Notes: a model not told the origin generated them from the sequence alone. DNA of 64,000 bases from Legionella shakespearei DSM 23087 (GCF_000373765.1 NZ_KB892381.1:1-64000), one strand, 5' to 3'; counted from the first letter of the stretch, positions 1 to 9,496 are shown. Translations and numbers: made by a program.

Positions 1-1
1 T

Positions 2-244
2 GACAGTGGGCTGTTTAGCGGTTATCGGCGCGTAAGCTATGGACGGAGCGGGGTTAAATCTATGTTATTTATGGCAGCTATGGCGGCCAGACGCTCTAAC
101 TCGTCATTGAAAACATTTTTTAATCAGCTTATTTCCGCTGGAAAGAAAAAAATGGTGGCATTAACTGCTTTAATGCGGAAAATCATTGTTATTGCTAATG
201 CCAGAGTGAGAGATGCAGGAACGAAGTTAAATGTGTCAAATTAG
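2..244 (+). CDS. IS110-family transposase, C-terminal part (cut by window edge)
   Basis: The frame is open from base 2 and reads DSGLFSGYRRVSYGRSGVKS, then MLFMAAMAARRSN...LKTFF, a GKKKMVALTALMRKI stretch and a stop at 242-244. This is the usual C-terminal pattern of IS110/IS116/IS902 transposases (DSG..G.R....GR...R..L.MAAL.A.R.NP.LK.F...L..AGK..KVALTA.MRK). Only the last 80 codons lie in the window, so whether the gene is intact upstream cannot be seen. The ATG at 62 is internal to the domain and is not the real start. Confidence 0.75.
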   Translation, partial: DSGLFSGYRRVSYGRSGVKSMLFMAAMAARRSNSSLKTFFNQLISAGKKKMVALTALMRKIIVIANARVRDAGTKLNVSN

Positions 245-286
245 GCAAATTTAAATCATTGAAAATATGTTCTGAAACATAGTTGA

Positions 287-465
287 TCTCCCGAAAGCGG
301 TATAATGCCAGTGCCAATTCTGCCCCTTCTACACATCTTTCCATTCCCCGATCTACGTCGTCCTGAGCGCGTCTTTTTGCGCGAAGGATCTCCTGAAAGC
401 GGCATAATGCCAGTATTTGGAGATCCTTCGCGCAAAAAGACGCGCTCAGGACGACGTGAATCGGG
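287..465. repeat. Family A palindrome, with a partial core copy before it
   Basis: A near-perfect inverted repeat spans 349-465: CTACGTCGTCCTGAGCGCG on the left is mirrored by CGCGCTCAGGACGACGTGA on the right, around a core containing GGATCTCCTGAAAGCGGC and GCCAGTATTTGGAGATCC. A partial core copy (GATCTCCCGAAAGCGG) lies at about 287-312. Besides these repeats and the D hairpin at 487-554, the 245-545 interval shows nothing convincing. Confidence 0.9.
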
Positions 466-486
466 CTACAACAAAGAGCAGATTGG

Positions 487-575
487 ATTATCTTGATAGG
501 AAAAAAAGCGGAGTGTACATCGAGTACATGAGCATTTTTTTCCTATCAAGATAATTCAAGATGCGCCAAATACGG
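487..575. repeat. Family D hairpin: variable stem, conserved loop
   Basis: A 21-bp perfect stem (487-507 with 535-555) surrounds a 27-nt loop at 508-534 that starts GCGGAG and ends TGAGCA. After the right arm comes CAAGATGCGCCAAATACGGC TGTTC. On the minus strand it overlaps the end of the ABC transporter gene, whose last codons and stop fall in the stem. It may act as its terminator. The second copy at 16516-16637 has the same loop ends and right flank but an unrelated stem sequence. Confidence 0.8.
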
Positions 576-2384
576 CTGTTCAAACTCGTTGCGGAGGATG
601 CCGCGTTTCAACTCTTCCGGCAAAGATCCCGCAGTTTGCGCATCCCACATGGACTTATACAAACCATTTTGCTCTAGCAATTCTTCATGACTACCGTCTT
701 CTACTATTACCCCTTTATCAAACACCAGAATTCTATCCATATTGAGCAGGGTCGAAAGCCTGTGAGCTACGACTATAGTCGTTTTATCTTCACAAAGGGG
801 TTTTAGCGATTCCTGAATGTATTCTTCAGTTAACGAATCCAGTTGAGACGTAGCTTCATCGAGAACCAGTATTGAAGTTTGATGCAGAAATGCGCGGGCT
901 ATGGCTACCCTTTGTCTTTGGCCGCCTGACAGTTTGGTGCCTTTTTCGCCGACCATAGTATTAAACCCATCGGATAAATTGCTGATGAAATCACTGCAAT
1001 TCGCCATGGAAGAGGCATCGTATACTTCTTCTTGCGATGATTCTTCTCTGCCGTATTTGATGTTTTCCATCAGGGTACGATGAAAGAGATGTGTATCTTG
1101 AGGAATCATACTGATTGCTTTACGCAGGGAATATTGCGTCATTTGGCTAATATCTTGATTATCAATCAGAATTCTGCCACTTTGGGGTTCAAAATAACGT
1201 AAAATCAAATTAATAAAGGTTGTTTTGCCACTGCCTGAGTAACCTACCAACCCTACTTTTTGTTTGGCGGGTATGATCAGGTTTTTATTATTAAATAATT
1301 TCAAGCCTTCTTTATGGTGGAAGGTGACGTTTTCAAAACGAATTTCCCCGTGAGTTACTTGAAGTTCACTGGCGTTTTCTGAGTCTTTAATTTCTATTGG
1401 TCGCGACAAAATAGCCAGCGCCTGTTTGACTATACCTATTTCTATGAACAGATCGGACAGGGAATTACTTAAATTCCACATTTGATTCATGATGGCAAAG
1501 GATGAGGTAAAGATGAACACCAGCTCTCCTGTGCTGATTAATTGTTTTTGCCAAAAACTGATTACTGAATAAATCATCACGGCCAGCATGATGGTAACTG
1601 GTATATCAACTAATAGGCGAAAGAAGTTAATGAAAAGCACTAACCTCTTATTACTGCGAATTTCCTTATTTTGCGTTTGCCAGATGTACTTTTTTTCGTA
1701 GTCGTTTTGGGCGAATAATTTGACGGTATTGATGTTACTTAAAGAATCCACAATTTTGCCATTCAGTTCGCTTTTATCTTCTGAATTAAATTTTGCCAGT
1801 TTATTGATTCTTTTTGCTGAATAAAGGCTGATTACCAGTTGCACTACTATCCAGGTAAACAAAATGCAGGCAAACCAGGTATTAATGGTCAGCATAAAGA
1901 TCAGAGATACGGATATCGCGGCAAAGGTGGTCAGAACGTTCCAGGAAACGATTTTTCGTATTGCTTCTATGGAACGGGGTAAATCACTGATTTTGTTGGC
2001 CAGGTTGCCTGCCAATTGGTTTGAAAAGAAATGATGCGAGTGCTGAATTAAATAGCTGTATACGGTCATACGTATATCAGCCTGGAACTTGGGCACTATG
2101 TAAGCCTGCCACCAGTTTTGTAAACGCATGACCAAAACGAAAGTAAACCAGGCGCCGCCGCCTAACCATAACGCTGGGGCAATTTCCTGGAATATCGTTT
2201 CTTTACCCCCTTCATGATTGGAAATTCCATCGACTATCATTTTTAAGGAATAAGGAATGACGTTACTTTCTAAAATCATTACGGCTGGGGCTATAAAAAA
2301 GAGGAAATAAGTCCAGGGACTTTTCTTGATGAAATGCCAGATAAATTGGTGAAGCTTGCTAGGTAACCTTTTTAAGTCAGACAT
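546..2384 (-). CDS. ABC exporter, fused membrane and ATPase domains (MsbA/multidrug type)
   Basis: A 612-aa half-transporter: six transmembrane helices in the first ~320 residues and a C-terminal nucleotide-binding domain with Walker A GYSGSGKTT, signature LSGGQRQRVAIARAF, Walker B ILVLDEATSQLD and the switch His in VVAHRLS. It should dimerise in the inner membrane and export a lipid or drug-like substrate, which the sequence does not reveal. The start is supported by AAGGAT shortly upstream of ATG. The C-terminal residues EQPYLAHLELS are encoded by a family D repeat and the stop lies in its stem, so the tail may have been remodelled by the repeat. Confidence 0.9.
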   Translation of the reverse strand: MSDLKRLPSKLHQFIWHFIKKSPWTYFLFFIAPAVMILESNVIPYSLKMIVDGISNHEGGKETIFQEIAPALWLGGGAWFTFVLVMRLQNWWQAYIVPKFQADIRMTVYSYLIQHSHHFFSNQLAGNLANKISDLPRSIEAIRKIVSWNVLTTFAAISVSLIFMLTINTWFACILFTWIVVQLVISLYSAKRINKLAKFNSEDKSELNGKIVDSLSNINTVKLFAQNDYEKKYIWQTQNKEIRSNKRLVLFINFFRLLVDIPVTIMLAVMIYSVISFWQKQLISTGELVFIFTSSFAIMNQMWNLSNSLSDLFIEIGIVKQALAILSRPIEIKDSENASELQVTHGEIRFENVTFHHKEGLKLFNNKNLIIPAKQKVGLVGYSGSGKTTFINLILRYFEPQSGRILIDNQDISQMTQYSLRKAISMIPQDTHLFHRTLMENIKYGREESSQEEVYDASSMANCSDFISNLSDGFNTMVGEKGTKLSGGQRQRVAIARAFLHQTSILVLDEATSQLDSLTEEYIQESLKPLCEDKTTIVVAHRLSTLLNMDRILVFDKGVIVEDGSHEELLEQNGLYKSMWDAQTAGSLPEELKRGILRNEFEQPYLAHLELS

Positions 2385-2508
2385 ATCACATCCTTGTAAG
2401 AAATCTGTGCTTCTGGCTTTAAGATAACAAATATAAAGGGAAAGATATAGTATTTACACTGGATAAAATGGTCTAATATTATACTAAAAGAATGTTCTGG
2501 ATTATAAA

Positions 2509-2757
2509 ATGCGGAATTCAAACTGGCTCTTTTTACCCATACTCCTTTTTTTGTCTGCATTCGTTCATGCGGGTGACTTAAGTAACCCCTATATGAAACC
2601 GATAAAAATTAACATACAAACCTGCATTAATCAGAATATGAAAGACTGCCTGAAATCCATTTGTATGGCTTCACCAGAAGCATGCCAGGCGCAGTGTGCC
2701 GCTAATTCATCAGATAAATGTAAATTACTTTCGGGGCAGAATGTTTATAGTGAATAA
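2509..2757 (+). CDS. Small exported cysteine-rich protein
   Basis: 82 aa. A signal peptide is clear (MRNSNWLFLPILLFLSAFVHA, cleavage after HA). The mature ~60 residues hold six cysteines in the pattern C-x8-C-x4-C-x6-C-x3-C-x6-C, suggesting a disulfide-bonded periplasmic or secreted peptide. A possible -10 (TATTATACT) lies at about 2475, but the ribosome binding site is poor. It stands alone between the ABC transporter (divergent) and two F palindromes. I do not recognise the family. Confidence 0.6.
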   Translation: MRNSNWLFLPILLFLSAFVHAGDLSNPYMKPIKINIQTCINQNMKDCLKSICMASPEACQAQCAANSSDKCKLLSGQNVYSE

Positions 2758-2767
2758 ACACTATGCA

Positions 2768-3085
2768 CCGTTCGTGCTGAGAAGGGGTGGGAACCCCGTC
2801 TCAAAGCATACACCAGGACAAAAAACCTGTGCCAGTGCTTCGAGACGGCGCAAAAACACGCGCCTCCTCAGCACGAACGGATTGTGCGTGGGCAAAAAAA
2901 AAGATACGGTGTGATTCAGAACCGATGTGAACTCGGACATAAGGGTTTAGTTAGCCCATCCCACCCACCGGCCCGTTCGTGCTGAGGAGGGGTGGGAACC
3001 CCGTCTCGAAGCATACACCAGGACAAAAAACCTGTGCCAGTGCTTCGAGACGGCGCAAAAACACGCGCCTCCTCAGCACGAACGG
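2768..3085. repeat. Two family F palindromes in tandem
   Basis: Two ~113-bp inverted repeats (2768-2880 and 2973-3085) begin CCGTTCGTGCTGAG and end CTCAGCACGAACGG, each followed by ATTGTGCGTGGG. The two are nearly identical, so one is a recent copy. Short open frames across them are repeat shadows. The whole 2758-3140 gap is filled by these repeats and short linkers. Confidence 0.9.
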
Positions 3086-3140
3086 ATTGTGCGTGGGCCA
3101 AAATATCAAGTTCTCTTGTTAATCCAAGTTCTCTTGTTAA

Positions 3141-3527
3141 TTAAGGAATACATATCCACAACATAGAAACGCAGCAAACCAGGCTGATAATCCAGACTGT
3201 AGAACGTAAGGTTGCCAAATCCATAAAATATAAAAAGATGTAAACTATGCGCGCAATGATATAAGCAATTGCCAGATACTGTATGGTCATTGAGAGATTA
3301 TTAGTGACCATCGCAGTCAAGGCCGCAGGAGAAAAAACCGCCAAGGACTCAAAGCAATTTTGATGAGCACCAGCTGCTCTTGCACCAAATCCCTGCAAGC
3401 GGCCCTGTTGTTCGCGCGGATAATGATTGTCGTAACCGCCCGCTTTGTTCATGGCAACGCTAAGAGGAATTTTTACCAGATAAGGTAATAAAACAGCAAT
3501 AATTAAACAAATGATTAAAGTAGTCAT
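3141..3527 (-). CDS. MAPEG family membrane protein
   Basis: 128 aa with about four transmembrane helices and the MAPEG pattern (N-x-x-E-S near residues 57-61, then YLAIAYIIARIVYIFLYF). Members of this family are membrane-bound glutathione transferase/peroxidase-like proteins, but many bacterial members have no known substrate. AGGA precedes the ATG. It is a single gene, divergent from the hydrolase at 3708. Confidence 0.8.
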   Translation of the reverse strand: MTTLIICLIIAVLLPYLVKIPLSVAMNKAGGYDNHYPREQQGRLQGFGARAAGAHQNCFESLAVFSPAALTAMVTNNLSMTIQYLAIAYIIARIVYIFLYFMDLATLRSTVWIISLVCCVSMLWICIP

Positions 3528-3707
3528 GATCGTCCTGAAAGTTAACTGAATACAAGCGCCAGAGGCTTCGCTATGATAGCTGGATCAAGAACCTTGTTCA
3601 ATTCATTAATTTTGTCCTAAAATAAAATATCTATTCATCATAATTCTGATGAACAGCCATTGTACCAATCATCAGCTCCGCAAGCGCGGAATTACAGGGG
3701 ATAAAAA

Positions 3708-4913
3708 GTGAGTGATATCAGTCGCGGCGACATTCGAGTAAAAGGCTTTACTGATGCGGAAATGGATTTTCAATTAATCCGTCAATTAGGCTCCAGTGCT
3801 TATGGTGGTGCGTCTATAGGTGAATGTTTCAATATCGCCAACAAAATGTCTGACAGTAGTCCCCAGGAATGGATAAAGGAATTCGAAAAACTGGCTGAAT
3901 GGCAGAAAAAAGATGGGCTGGAACGTTTGGTCAAAGGCCATGTCGTCAGCGGCCGCGAACAATTATTCAAAGCATCCAACTCGTTTCGTGCTGCGGAATA
4001 TTATTCCCCCTGCTCTTCCGAACATCACAGAAAATTAGGGTCCAATGCCGCTGATTGTTTTGCTATCGCTATATCCAATATGGATCTGCACTTCGAAAGC
4101 CACTCTATACCTTACAAAGACGTCAACTTGCCAGCTTATTTTATCTCTCCGGAAAATGATGGGGTAAAACGCGATACGATTATGATAGTCAGTGGTTTTG
4201 ATGGCACACTGGAAGAAGAGTTTCTCATGCGCGGCCTTGCGGCAATAGAGCGTGGTTATAATGTGATCCATTTCGCCGGCCCCGGGCAAATGGATGTATT
4301 CAGAAAATACCCGCATACTCATTTTGAACCTGATTTTGAAAACGTAGTAAAAAAGGTCATTAACCATTTTGAATTCCGGCACGAAATTAACATGCATACC
4401 CTGGCTTTAATGGGTGTCAGTTTTGGTGGTTATTTTGCAACTCGCGCAGCAAGCCATGAACCGCGAATTAAAAAACTGATTGCCAATTCCCCCATCCTGG
4501 ATTTACATGCCTACATGTGTTCTTTCGTTAATATGGATCCTGCGAAAATGTCTGATTCAGATGATTTTGGTATTAAAGATTTGGCGCATATTCCTGATGA
4601 CGTGATCTCTCCTCAATTGAAAGCTCAGACAGAGCAGTTAATTACTCGCTTCGGCCAACCGACGTTTAAAACCACTTTTGAATATTTAAAGAACTTTACG
4701 GTAGGAAAGTCTTTAGAGAACTTCAAAGGGTCGTGTCTTGCCCTCGTTGGTAGCGGTGAAGGCGGTGAACCCGGAAAGCAATTTCAGGAATTTTGCAAAC
4801 AAACCGATGCAGACCATTATAAGTTTACCGACTTTGAAGGCGCTGGCAGTCATTGTCAGGTAGGTAATGTGTCTTTTGCCAATGCCGTTATTTATGACTG
4901 GCTGCAAGGTTAA
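3708..4913 (+). CDS. Alpha/beta hydrolase (FrsA/DUF1100-like)
   Basis: 401 aa starting at GTG, with AGGGG upstream. The N-terminal ~130 residues are a helical cap; the hydrolase core follows with the nucleophile elbow GVSFGG (Ser near residue 241) and the likely catalytic His in GSHCQVG near the C terminus. The layout matches FrsA-like and 2,6-dihydropseudooxynicotine-hydrolase-like enzymes. The substrate cannot be inferred. No signal peptide is seen, so it should be cytoplasmic. Confidence 0.75.
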   Translation: MSDISRGDIRVKGFTDAEMDFQLIRQLGSSAYGGASIGECFNIANKMSDSSPQEWIKEFEKLAEWQKKDGLERLVKGHVVSGREQLFKASNSFRAAEYYSPCSSEHHRKLGSNAADCFAIAISNMDLHFESHSIPYKDVNLPAYFISPENDGVKRDTIMIVSGFDGTLEEEFLMRGLAAIERGYNVIHFAGPGQMDVFRKYPHTHFEPDFENVVKKVINHFEFRHEINMHTLALMGVSFGGYFATRAASHEPRIKKLIANSPILDLHAYMCSFVNMDPAKMSDSDDFGIKDLAHIPDDVISPQLKAQTEQLITRFGQPTFKTTFEYLKNFTVGKSLENFKGSCLALVGSGEGGEPGKQFQEFCKQTDADHYKFTDFEGAGSHCQVGNVSFANAVIYDWLQG

Positions 4914-4927
4914 GAGTTCATCTATTC

Positions 4928-5140
4928 GTAGCCCGGCCTGCTTGCAGCCGGGATGGTGCCACCTCGATCCCGGCTGCAAGCAGACCGGGCTACAAAAACA
5001 TAAGTAAGGGCCATTCGACCCTGTCCGATCTACGTCGTCCTGAGCGCGTCTTTTTGCGCGAAGGATCTCCTGAAATCGGCATGGTGCCAGTATTGGGAGA
5101 TCCTTCGCGCAAAAAGACGCGCTCAGGACGACGTAGATCC
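4928..5140. repeat. Family B palindrome followed by family A palindrome
   Basis: 4928-4993 is a B palindrome (GTAGCCCGGCCTGCTTGCAG mirrored by CTGCAAGCAGACCGGGCTAC, core ATGGTGCCACCTCGATC). 5025-5140 is an A palindrome. They fill the gap between the hydrolase and the next gene. Confidence 0.9.
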
Positions 5141-5235
5141 CCTAATATTTTTTGTTTAAAAATATTCCGCTTAAGCCTCTCTTAAGGTCGTTGTTGTATA
5201 CTGGCGCCGCCTAACAACTTAAGCGGAGATATCCA

Positions 5236-5724
5236 ATGGCAGTGATTATAAAACCTTTGTTAAACAATAAAAATGTTTATGAATCCACTTTTTATCGTTT
5301 GGGAAGTTTGTTTCAACCTATCCAGGAAACAAAAGAGAAAGAATCTGATGTAGTTGCTTTCCTTGCTACTCCTGTTCTTGATTATTTTGTATTGGATGCC
5401 CTGTTCGCTATTGATGCCTCAATTGCTATTCTGAATGCTACCGCATCTTTATTGAAAGCTGCCTATTTATGGATCATGAATCAACAAAGCACTGAAGAGT
5501 TGATCGATGATGCAACTGAAGCAGAATTAGATGATTTTGTTGACCAGTTAGACCATATTCTCAATGCTTTTGTTGCACAAACATTAAATGTTATTTTATC
5601 AACACTCAGTCTGATAACACGTCCTATAGCCAGTCTCGTTGAGGCAGTGTGCCCAGATGAAGATGGTGAATCGTATGATTCTCCTTATGGGCAATCAGGT
5701 TACCCATTTACTACATATGCTTAA
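5236..5724 (+). CDS. Hypothetical protein with amphipathic/hydrophobic helices
   Basis: 162 aa, unrecognised. It has hydrophobic segments at about residues 47-80 and 110-135, an acidic linker, and a low-complexity tail rich in Tyr, Ser and Gly. There is no signal peptide. GCGGAG lies upstream of the ATG, a TATACT -10 is visible at 5197-5202, and a clean intrinsic terminator follows, so this looks like a real single-gene transcript. The style resembles the 140-aa protein at 54617, but I cannot show homology. Confidence 0.65.
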   Translation: MAVIIKPLLNNKNVYESTFYRLGSLFQPIQETKEKESDVVAFLATPVLDYFVLDALFAIDASIAILNATASLLKAAYLWIMNQQSTEELIDDATEAELDDFVDQLDHILNAFVAQTLNVILSTLSLITRPIASLVEAVCPDEDGESYDSPYGQSGYPFTTYA

Positions 5725-5745
5725 TACCAAGTTGAATTTCATTTT

Positions 5746-5780
5746 AACCCGAATTAGCCAAAGCGCTCATTCGGGTTTTT
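5746..5780 (+). terminator. Intrinsic terminator
   Basis: AACCCGAAT (5746-5754) pairs with ATTCGGGTT, directly followed by a T run, 22 bp after the stop of the 162-aa gene. Confidence 0.85.
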
Positions 5781-5904
5781 CCAAGCCTGCCTTCATTTTT
5801 CACAAACATACACATTAGTTACGCATCTTATCTTCTACCGAAGATCCTCTTCTGCTATGATGAATCAATCAGTATTCGGTTTATTGAACTAAGGAATGTG
5901 TATC

Positions 5905-7173
5905 ATGGTACCCGATGAGTTAAAGAAAAAATCCAAAGGACACGTAGTCCTGTCATCCCATCCAGCGGGCCACACTGCGTCGCCTGTGAAAATCAAATGG
6001 GGTGAAGCTGATCCCAAAGAGCGCGGCCCTGTTATTGCCTCGCTGACCAATACCAAAAACCGTAATGTAATCGGCACGCATTCAGGCTCTTATTCAGTAT
6101 ACCGAGCACTTGCCGTAGCCGCAGGAGTACTTGATCCGGAGCATGTTCCTGACCTTACTGATACTACTCCTCCTGTAGTAATAGGCCCTCACAAGCAATG
6201 GAGCGAGCCTGGAAAAATTGTTTCTCTTGATCCCTGGGGGCATTTGGCGGCAACTGTATTCTCTGATGAAATCAAAGCCGGATACGACATTCGCCCGACC
6301 ATTGCCGTTACCCGTGCGCACATCAATATTCCTGAACTCCACACTGCAATCCAAAAAGGCCGGTTAAAGCCTGATGGTAAAATATTAAGTGAATCAGGTG
6401 ATGTGGTGGTTACCAAAGCCGCGATAGAACCAGTGTGGTACTTGCCAGGTATTGCTGAGCGCTTTGGCGTTTCAGAACCTTTATTAAGAAGAACTCTGTT
6501 TGAACAAACCGCAGGCATGTTCCCTGAATTAATCACCCGCAGTGATTTGGATGTCTTTTTACCCCCCATAGGCGGCTTAACCGCTTACTTTTTTGGCGAT
6601 GTCACTACCATTCATGATCCCAACATTGAATTAACCTGCCGTATTCATGATGAATGTAATGGTTCTGATGTGTTTGGATCCGATATTTGTACCTGCCGTC
6701 CCTATTTGACTCACGGCATTGAATTAAGTATTGAGTCCGCGCAACGAGGTGGTGTAGGCCTTATTGTATACAACCGCAAAGAAGGACGAGCGCTGGGCGA
6801 GGTGACCAAATTCCTGGTTTACAATGCGCGTAAAAGACAGCAAGGTGGCGATACCGCAGCAAAATATTTTGAGCGTACTGAATGTGTTGCCGGAGCGCAG
6901 GACATGCGTTTTCAGGAATTAATGTCCGACATTTTGCACTGGCTTGGCGTGACCCGAATTCACCGTTTTGTTTCCATGTCCAACATGAAATACGATGCCT
7001 TGCAAAAGGCAGGAATAGAAGTAATAGAACGGGTTAAAATTCCTGACGACCTCATTCCCCCTGATGCAAAAGTGGAAATGGATGCCAAACGTGCTGCCGG
7101 TTATTACTCACCCGATAGCATTATTGATATTAATGAACTGGCGCAACCCAAAGGACGAAGCCTGCATGAATAG
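5905..7173 (+). CDS. urc1: URC1-like GTP cyclohydrolase II homologue (uracil catabolism)
   Basis: 422 aa from ATG 5905; the ATG at 5896 is only 1 nt after AAGGA, while 5905 has 9-nt spacing. The C-terminal half is a RibA-type domain with the zinc-binding pattern DEC...FGSDICTC, the loop YNRKEGRALGE (YLRQEGRGIG in RibA) and a DMRFQE segment. The long N-terminal extension is typical of the URC1 group, not of riboflavin RibA. The start of the DUF1688 gene overlaps its stop, and upp follows. In yeast, URC1, URC4 and URC6 act in a uracil breakdown route; the same three types occur here. The exact reaction in this bacterium is inferred. Confidence 0.85.
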   Translation: MVPDELKKKSKGHVVLSSHPAGHTASPVKIKWGEADPKERGPVIASLTNTKNRNVIGTHSGSYSVYRALAVAAGVLDPEHVPDLTDTTPPVVIGPHKQWSEPGKIVSLDPWGHLAATVFSDEIKAGYDIRPTIAVTRAHINIPELHTAIQKGRLKPDGKILSESGDVVVTKAAIEPVWYLPGIAERFGVSEPLLRRTLFEQTAGMFPELITRSDLDVFLPPIGGLTAYFFGDVTTIHDPNIELTCRIHDECNGSDVFGSDICTCRPYLTHGIELSIESAQRGGVGLIVYNRKEGRALGEVTKFLVYNARKRQQGGDTAAKYFERTECVAGAQDMRFQELMSDILHWLGVTRIHRFVSMSNMKYDALQKAGIEVIERVKIPDDLIPPDAKVEMDAKRAAGYYSPDSIIDINELAQPKGRSLHE

Positions 7174-8395
7174 TGAAGAGCAGCAAATAAACAAGGTACT
7201 GTCCGTACTGCGTGATCCGGCAACGATACGTAAGCAATCACAGCGTATTCTGGAATTGGCGAAGCAAGATCAATTAGAGCATTTCGCCATCAACCCGGAG
7301 CAAATGACGACTACGGCTTCTTATATTATTGATGTCATTACCAGCCAATATCCGCAGTTAGATGTTCCCTACCACAGTCGCTGGCGGCATTTTGAAGTGG
7401 GTGGGATAGACCGAATAAAGACAATGACAGCAAGCTCTGCCGCTGAATACGGCAAAATGTTGTATGAACTCGTCATTATCAGTGTTTTTCTGGATGCAGG
7501 GGCAGGCTCCTTGTGGCGTTATAAAGAAGAAGCAACCGGAAAGGAATTTTCCCGCTCCGAAGGACTTGCCCTGGCCAGTCTGGCTCTGTATCAGAGTGGG
7601 GTTTTGAGTGCGCACGCAAAGCAGCCTTTACGGGTTGATGCAGATGCGCTTATCGCCTTTAAAGAGCAGGATTTATTAAATGCTTTTCAGGTAAGCGCTG
7701 ATAACCCTCTGGAAGGTGTTTCCGGACGAGTGGCTCTGCTCAATAATCTAGGGAAATTAATCCGTAAAAATCCGCAGTTTTTTGGCTCTGATGCCCGCCT
7801 TGGTGATTTTTACAGCTATGTCAGTTCCTTACAAACCAACAACAGTCTGTTGGCTTCCGAATTATTCCAGGCCGTATTGGCAGGATTTAATGACATCTGG
7901 CCAGTCCGTTTGTCTTACCACCAGGTTTCATTGGGTGATGTCTGGATACATAAAGCATTAAAATCACAGGAAGAAGGCTCTGAATACATCCCCTTCCATA
8001 AATTATCGCAATGGCTGACTTACTCATTGATTGAACCTCTGGAACACGCCGGGATTAAGGTTAAAAGCCTGGACACACTGACCGGTTTGCCTGAATACAG
8101 AAATGGTGGTTTACTGATAGACAGTGGATTATTACAGGTAAAAAATAAAAATCTGTTACTTGAGCCTCAGGATCCGGGTTCTGAAGCCATAGTGGAATGG
8201 AGGGCTTTGACCGTTGCCCTTCTGGATGAACTGGCGGTGCTTATCAGAAAGCAATTGGGTAAAGATGAGTTCAGCCTGCCTTTAGCAAAAATTTTGCAGG
8301 GCGGCACCTGGGAAGCAGGGCGGCGTATTGCCAGAGAAAAACGTCCTCAAGGAACGCCCCCCATACAAATCATCAGTGATGGTACTGTATTTTAA
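7166..8395 (+). CDS. urc4: DUF1688 protein, URC4-like
   Basis: 409 aa. The open frame extends back to 7064, but ATG 7166 (MNSEEQQINKVL) has AAGGA at 7151-7155 and overlaps the urc1 stop by 8 nt, a coupling arrangement. It reads as URC4/urg3 family (RWRHFEVGG near residue 72, VSLGDVWIHKAL, a C-terminal LAKILQGGTWEAGRRIA motif). The family is essential for the yeast URC pathway, but its reaction is not assigned from sequence. 12 bp separate it from upp. Confidence 0.85.
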   Translation: MNSEEQQINKVLSVLRDPATIRKQSQRILELAKQDQLEHFAINPEQMTTTASYIIDVITSQYPQLDVPYHSRWRHFEVGGIDRIKTMTASSAAEYGKMLYELVIISVFLDAGAGSLWRYKEEATGKEFSRSEGLALASLALYQSGVLSAHAKQPLRVDADALIAFKEQDLLNAFQVSADNPLEGVSGRVALLNNLGKLIRKNPQFFGSDARLGDFYSYVSSLQTNNSLLASELFQAVLAGFNDIWPVRLSYHQVSLGDVWIHKALKSQEEGSEYIPFHKLSQWLTYSLIEPLEHAGIKVKSLDTLTGLPEYRNGGLLIDSGLLQVKNKNLLLEPQDPGSEAIVEWRALTVALLDELAVLIRKQLGKDEFSLPLAKILQGGTWEAGRRIAREKRPQGTPPIQIISDGTVF

Positions 8396-8407
8396 CAAGG
8401 AATTATC

Positions 8408-9049
8408 ATGACCAAAGAAGTTGTTGTAATTAATCACCCTCTTGTTCAGCATAAATTGACGATTATGCGTAAGAAAGAAACAAGTACGGTTAAATTTCGC
8501 GGCCTGATGCACGAAGTCAGTATGCTGCTGGCTTATGAAGTCACTCGTGATCTGGAAATTGAATATCAGGAAATCGAAACCCCCTTGACCACCATGCAAT
8601 CCCCTGTAATCAAAGGAAAAAAGCTGGTTTTTGTTTCCATTTTACGTGCAGGTAATGGTCTTGTTGATGGCATGTTACAGCTTGTTCCTACCGCCCGCAT
8701 TGGCCATATCGGCTTATACAGGGATCCCAAAACTCTGGAACCTATAGAATACTATTTTAAACTGCCGGAACACACTCAGGATCGTGACGTGGTTGTGGTT
8801 GACCCGATGCTGGCAACTGGAAATTCTGCCATAGCTGCAGTCAGAGAAATTAAAGCCATGCAACCCAAATCAATCAAGTTCCTCTGTTTGCTCGCTTCAC
8901 CAGAAGGAATAGCTTCTTTTCACGAAGAACACTCTGACGTACCAATTTTTACCGCTGCCGTGGATCAGCAATTGAATGAAAAAGGATATATAGTGCCTGG
9001 ATTGGGAGATGCAGGGGACAGGCTTTATGGCACCAAATTATCGGATTGA
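8408..9049 (+). CDS. upp: Uracil phosphoribosyltransferase
   Basis: 213 aa, usual length for UPRT. The PRPP-binding loop [14 protein letters not shown] and the C-terminal uracil-binding region ([11 protein letters not shown]) are present, as is the [15 protein letters not shown] segment. It makes UMP from uracil and PRPP. As third gene of the urc1-urc4-upp operon it would play the URC6 role, feeding a ribosylated uracil derivative into the pathway. AAGGA is well spaced before the ATG. Plain salvage is the alternative role. Confidence 0.92.
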   Translation: MTKEVVVINHPLVQHKLTIMRKKETSTVKFRGLMHEVSMLLAYEVTRDLEIEYQEIETPLTTMQSPVIKGKKLVFVSILRAGNGLVDGMLQLVPTARIGHIGLYRDPKTLEPIEYYFKLPEHTQDRDVVVVDPMLATGNSAIAAVREIKAMQPKSIKFLCLLASPEGIASFHEEHSDVPIFTAAVDQQLNEKGYIVPGLGDAGDRLYGTKLSD

Positions 9050-9118
9050 TCAGCCCCTGGGTTTGTAGCCTGGTCTGTGTTTGCAGCGGACTCTTCTACA
9101 GATCGTTGTATTAGTCCA

Positions 9119-9441
9119 ATCCACGTCGTCCTGAGCGCGTCTTTTTGCGCGAAGGATCTCCTGAAAGCGGCATGGTGCCAATATTTGGAGATCCTTCGCG
9201 CAAAAAGACGCGCTCAGGACGACGTGAATCGGGTAAAGATGTGATCAAGAGACAGCTGCTTGCAGCCGGGATGGTGACACTTCGATCCCGGCTGCAAGCA
9301 GACCGGGCTACAAAACTGACTCTTCCTCGATCCATGTCGTCCTGAGCGCGTCTTTTTGCGCGAAGGATCTCCTGAACGTGGCATGGTGCCAGTATTTGGA
9401 GATCCTTCGCGCAAAAAGACGCGCGAAGAAACGACGTGGAG
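9119..9441. repeat. A-B-A cluster of palindromes
   Basis: A palindrome (9119-9232), B palindrome with truncated left arm (9250-9311) and a second A palindrome (9328-9441) whose right arm is altered (GCGCGAAGAAACGACG). A degenerate B half lies near 9064-9090. These account for the gene-free 9050-9496 stretch. Confidence 0.9.
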
Positions 9442-9496
9442 CGTAATGCGACAAAGATTTCAAAGCTGTATTTAATAACTCTGTAAAGGAGCGAAA

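Noticed and set aside
2372-2560. 62-aa minus-strand frame
   Set aside because: Overlaps both the ABC transporter start and the exported Cys-rich gene; no binding site and no protein-like features.
7064-7165. Longer DUF1688 protein starting at 7064
   Set aside because: The extra 34 residues lie inside urc1 and lack the family pattern; ATG 7166 has a good binding site.
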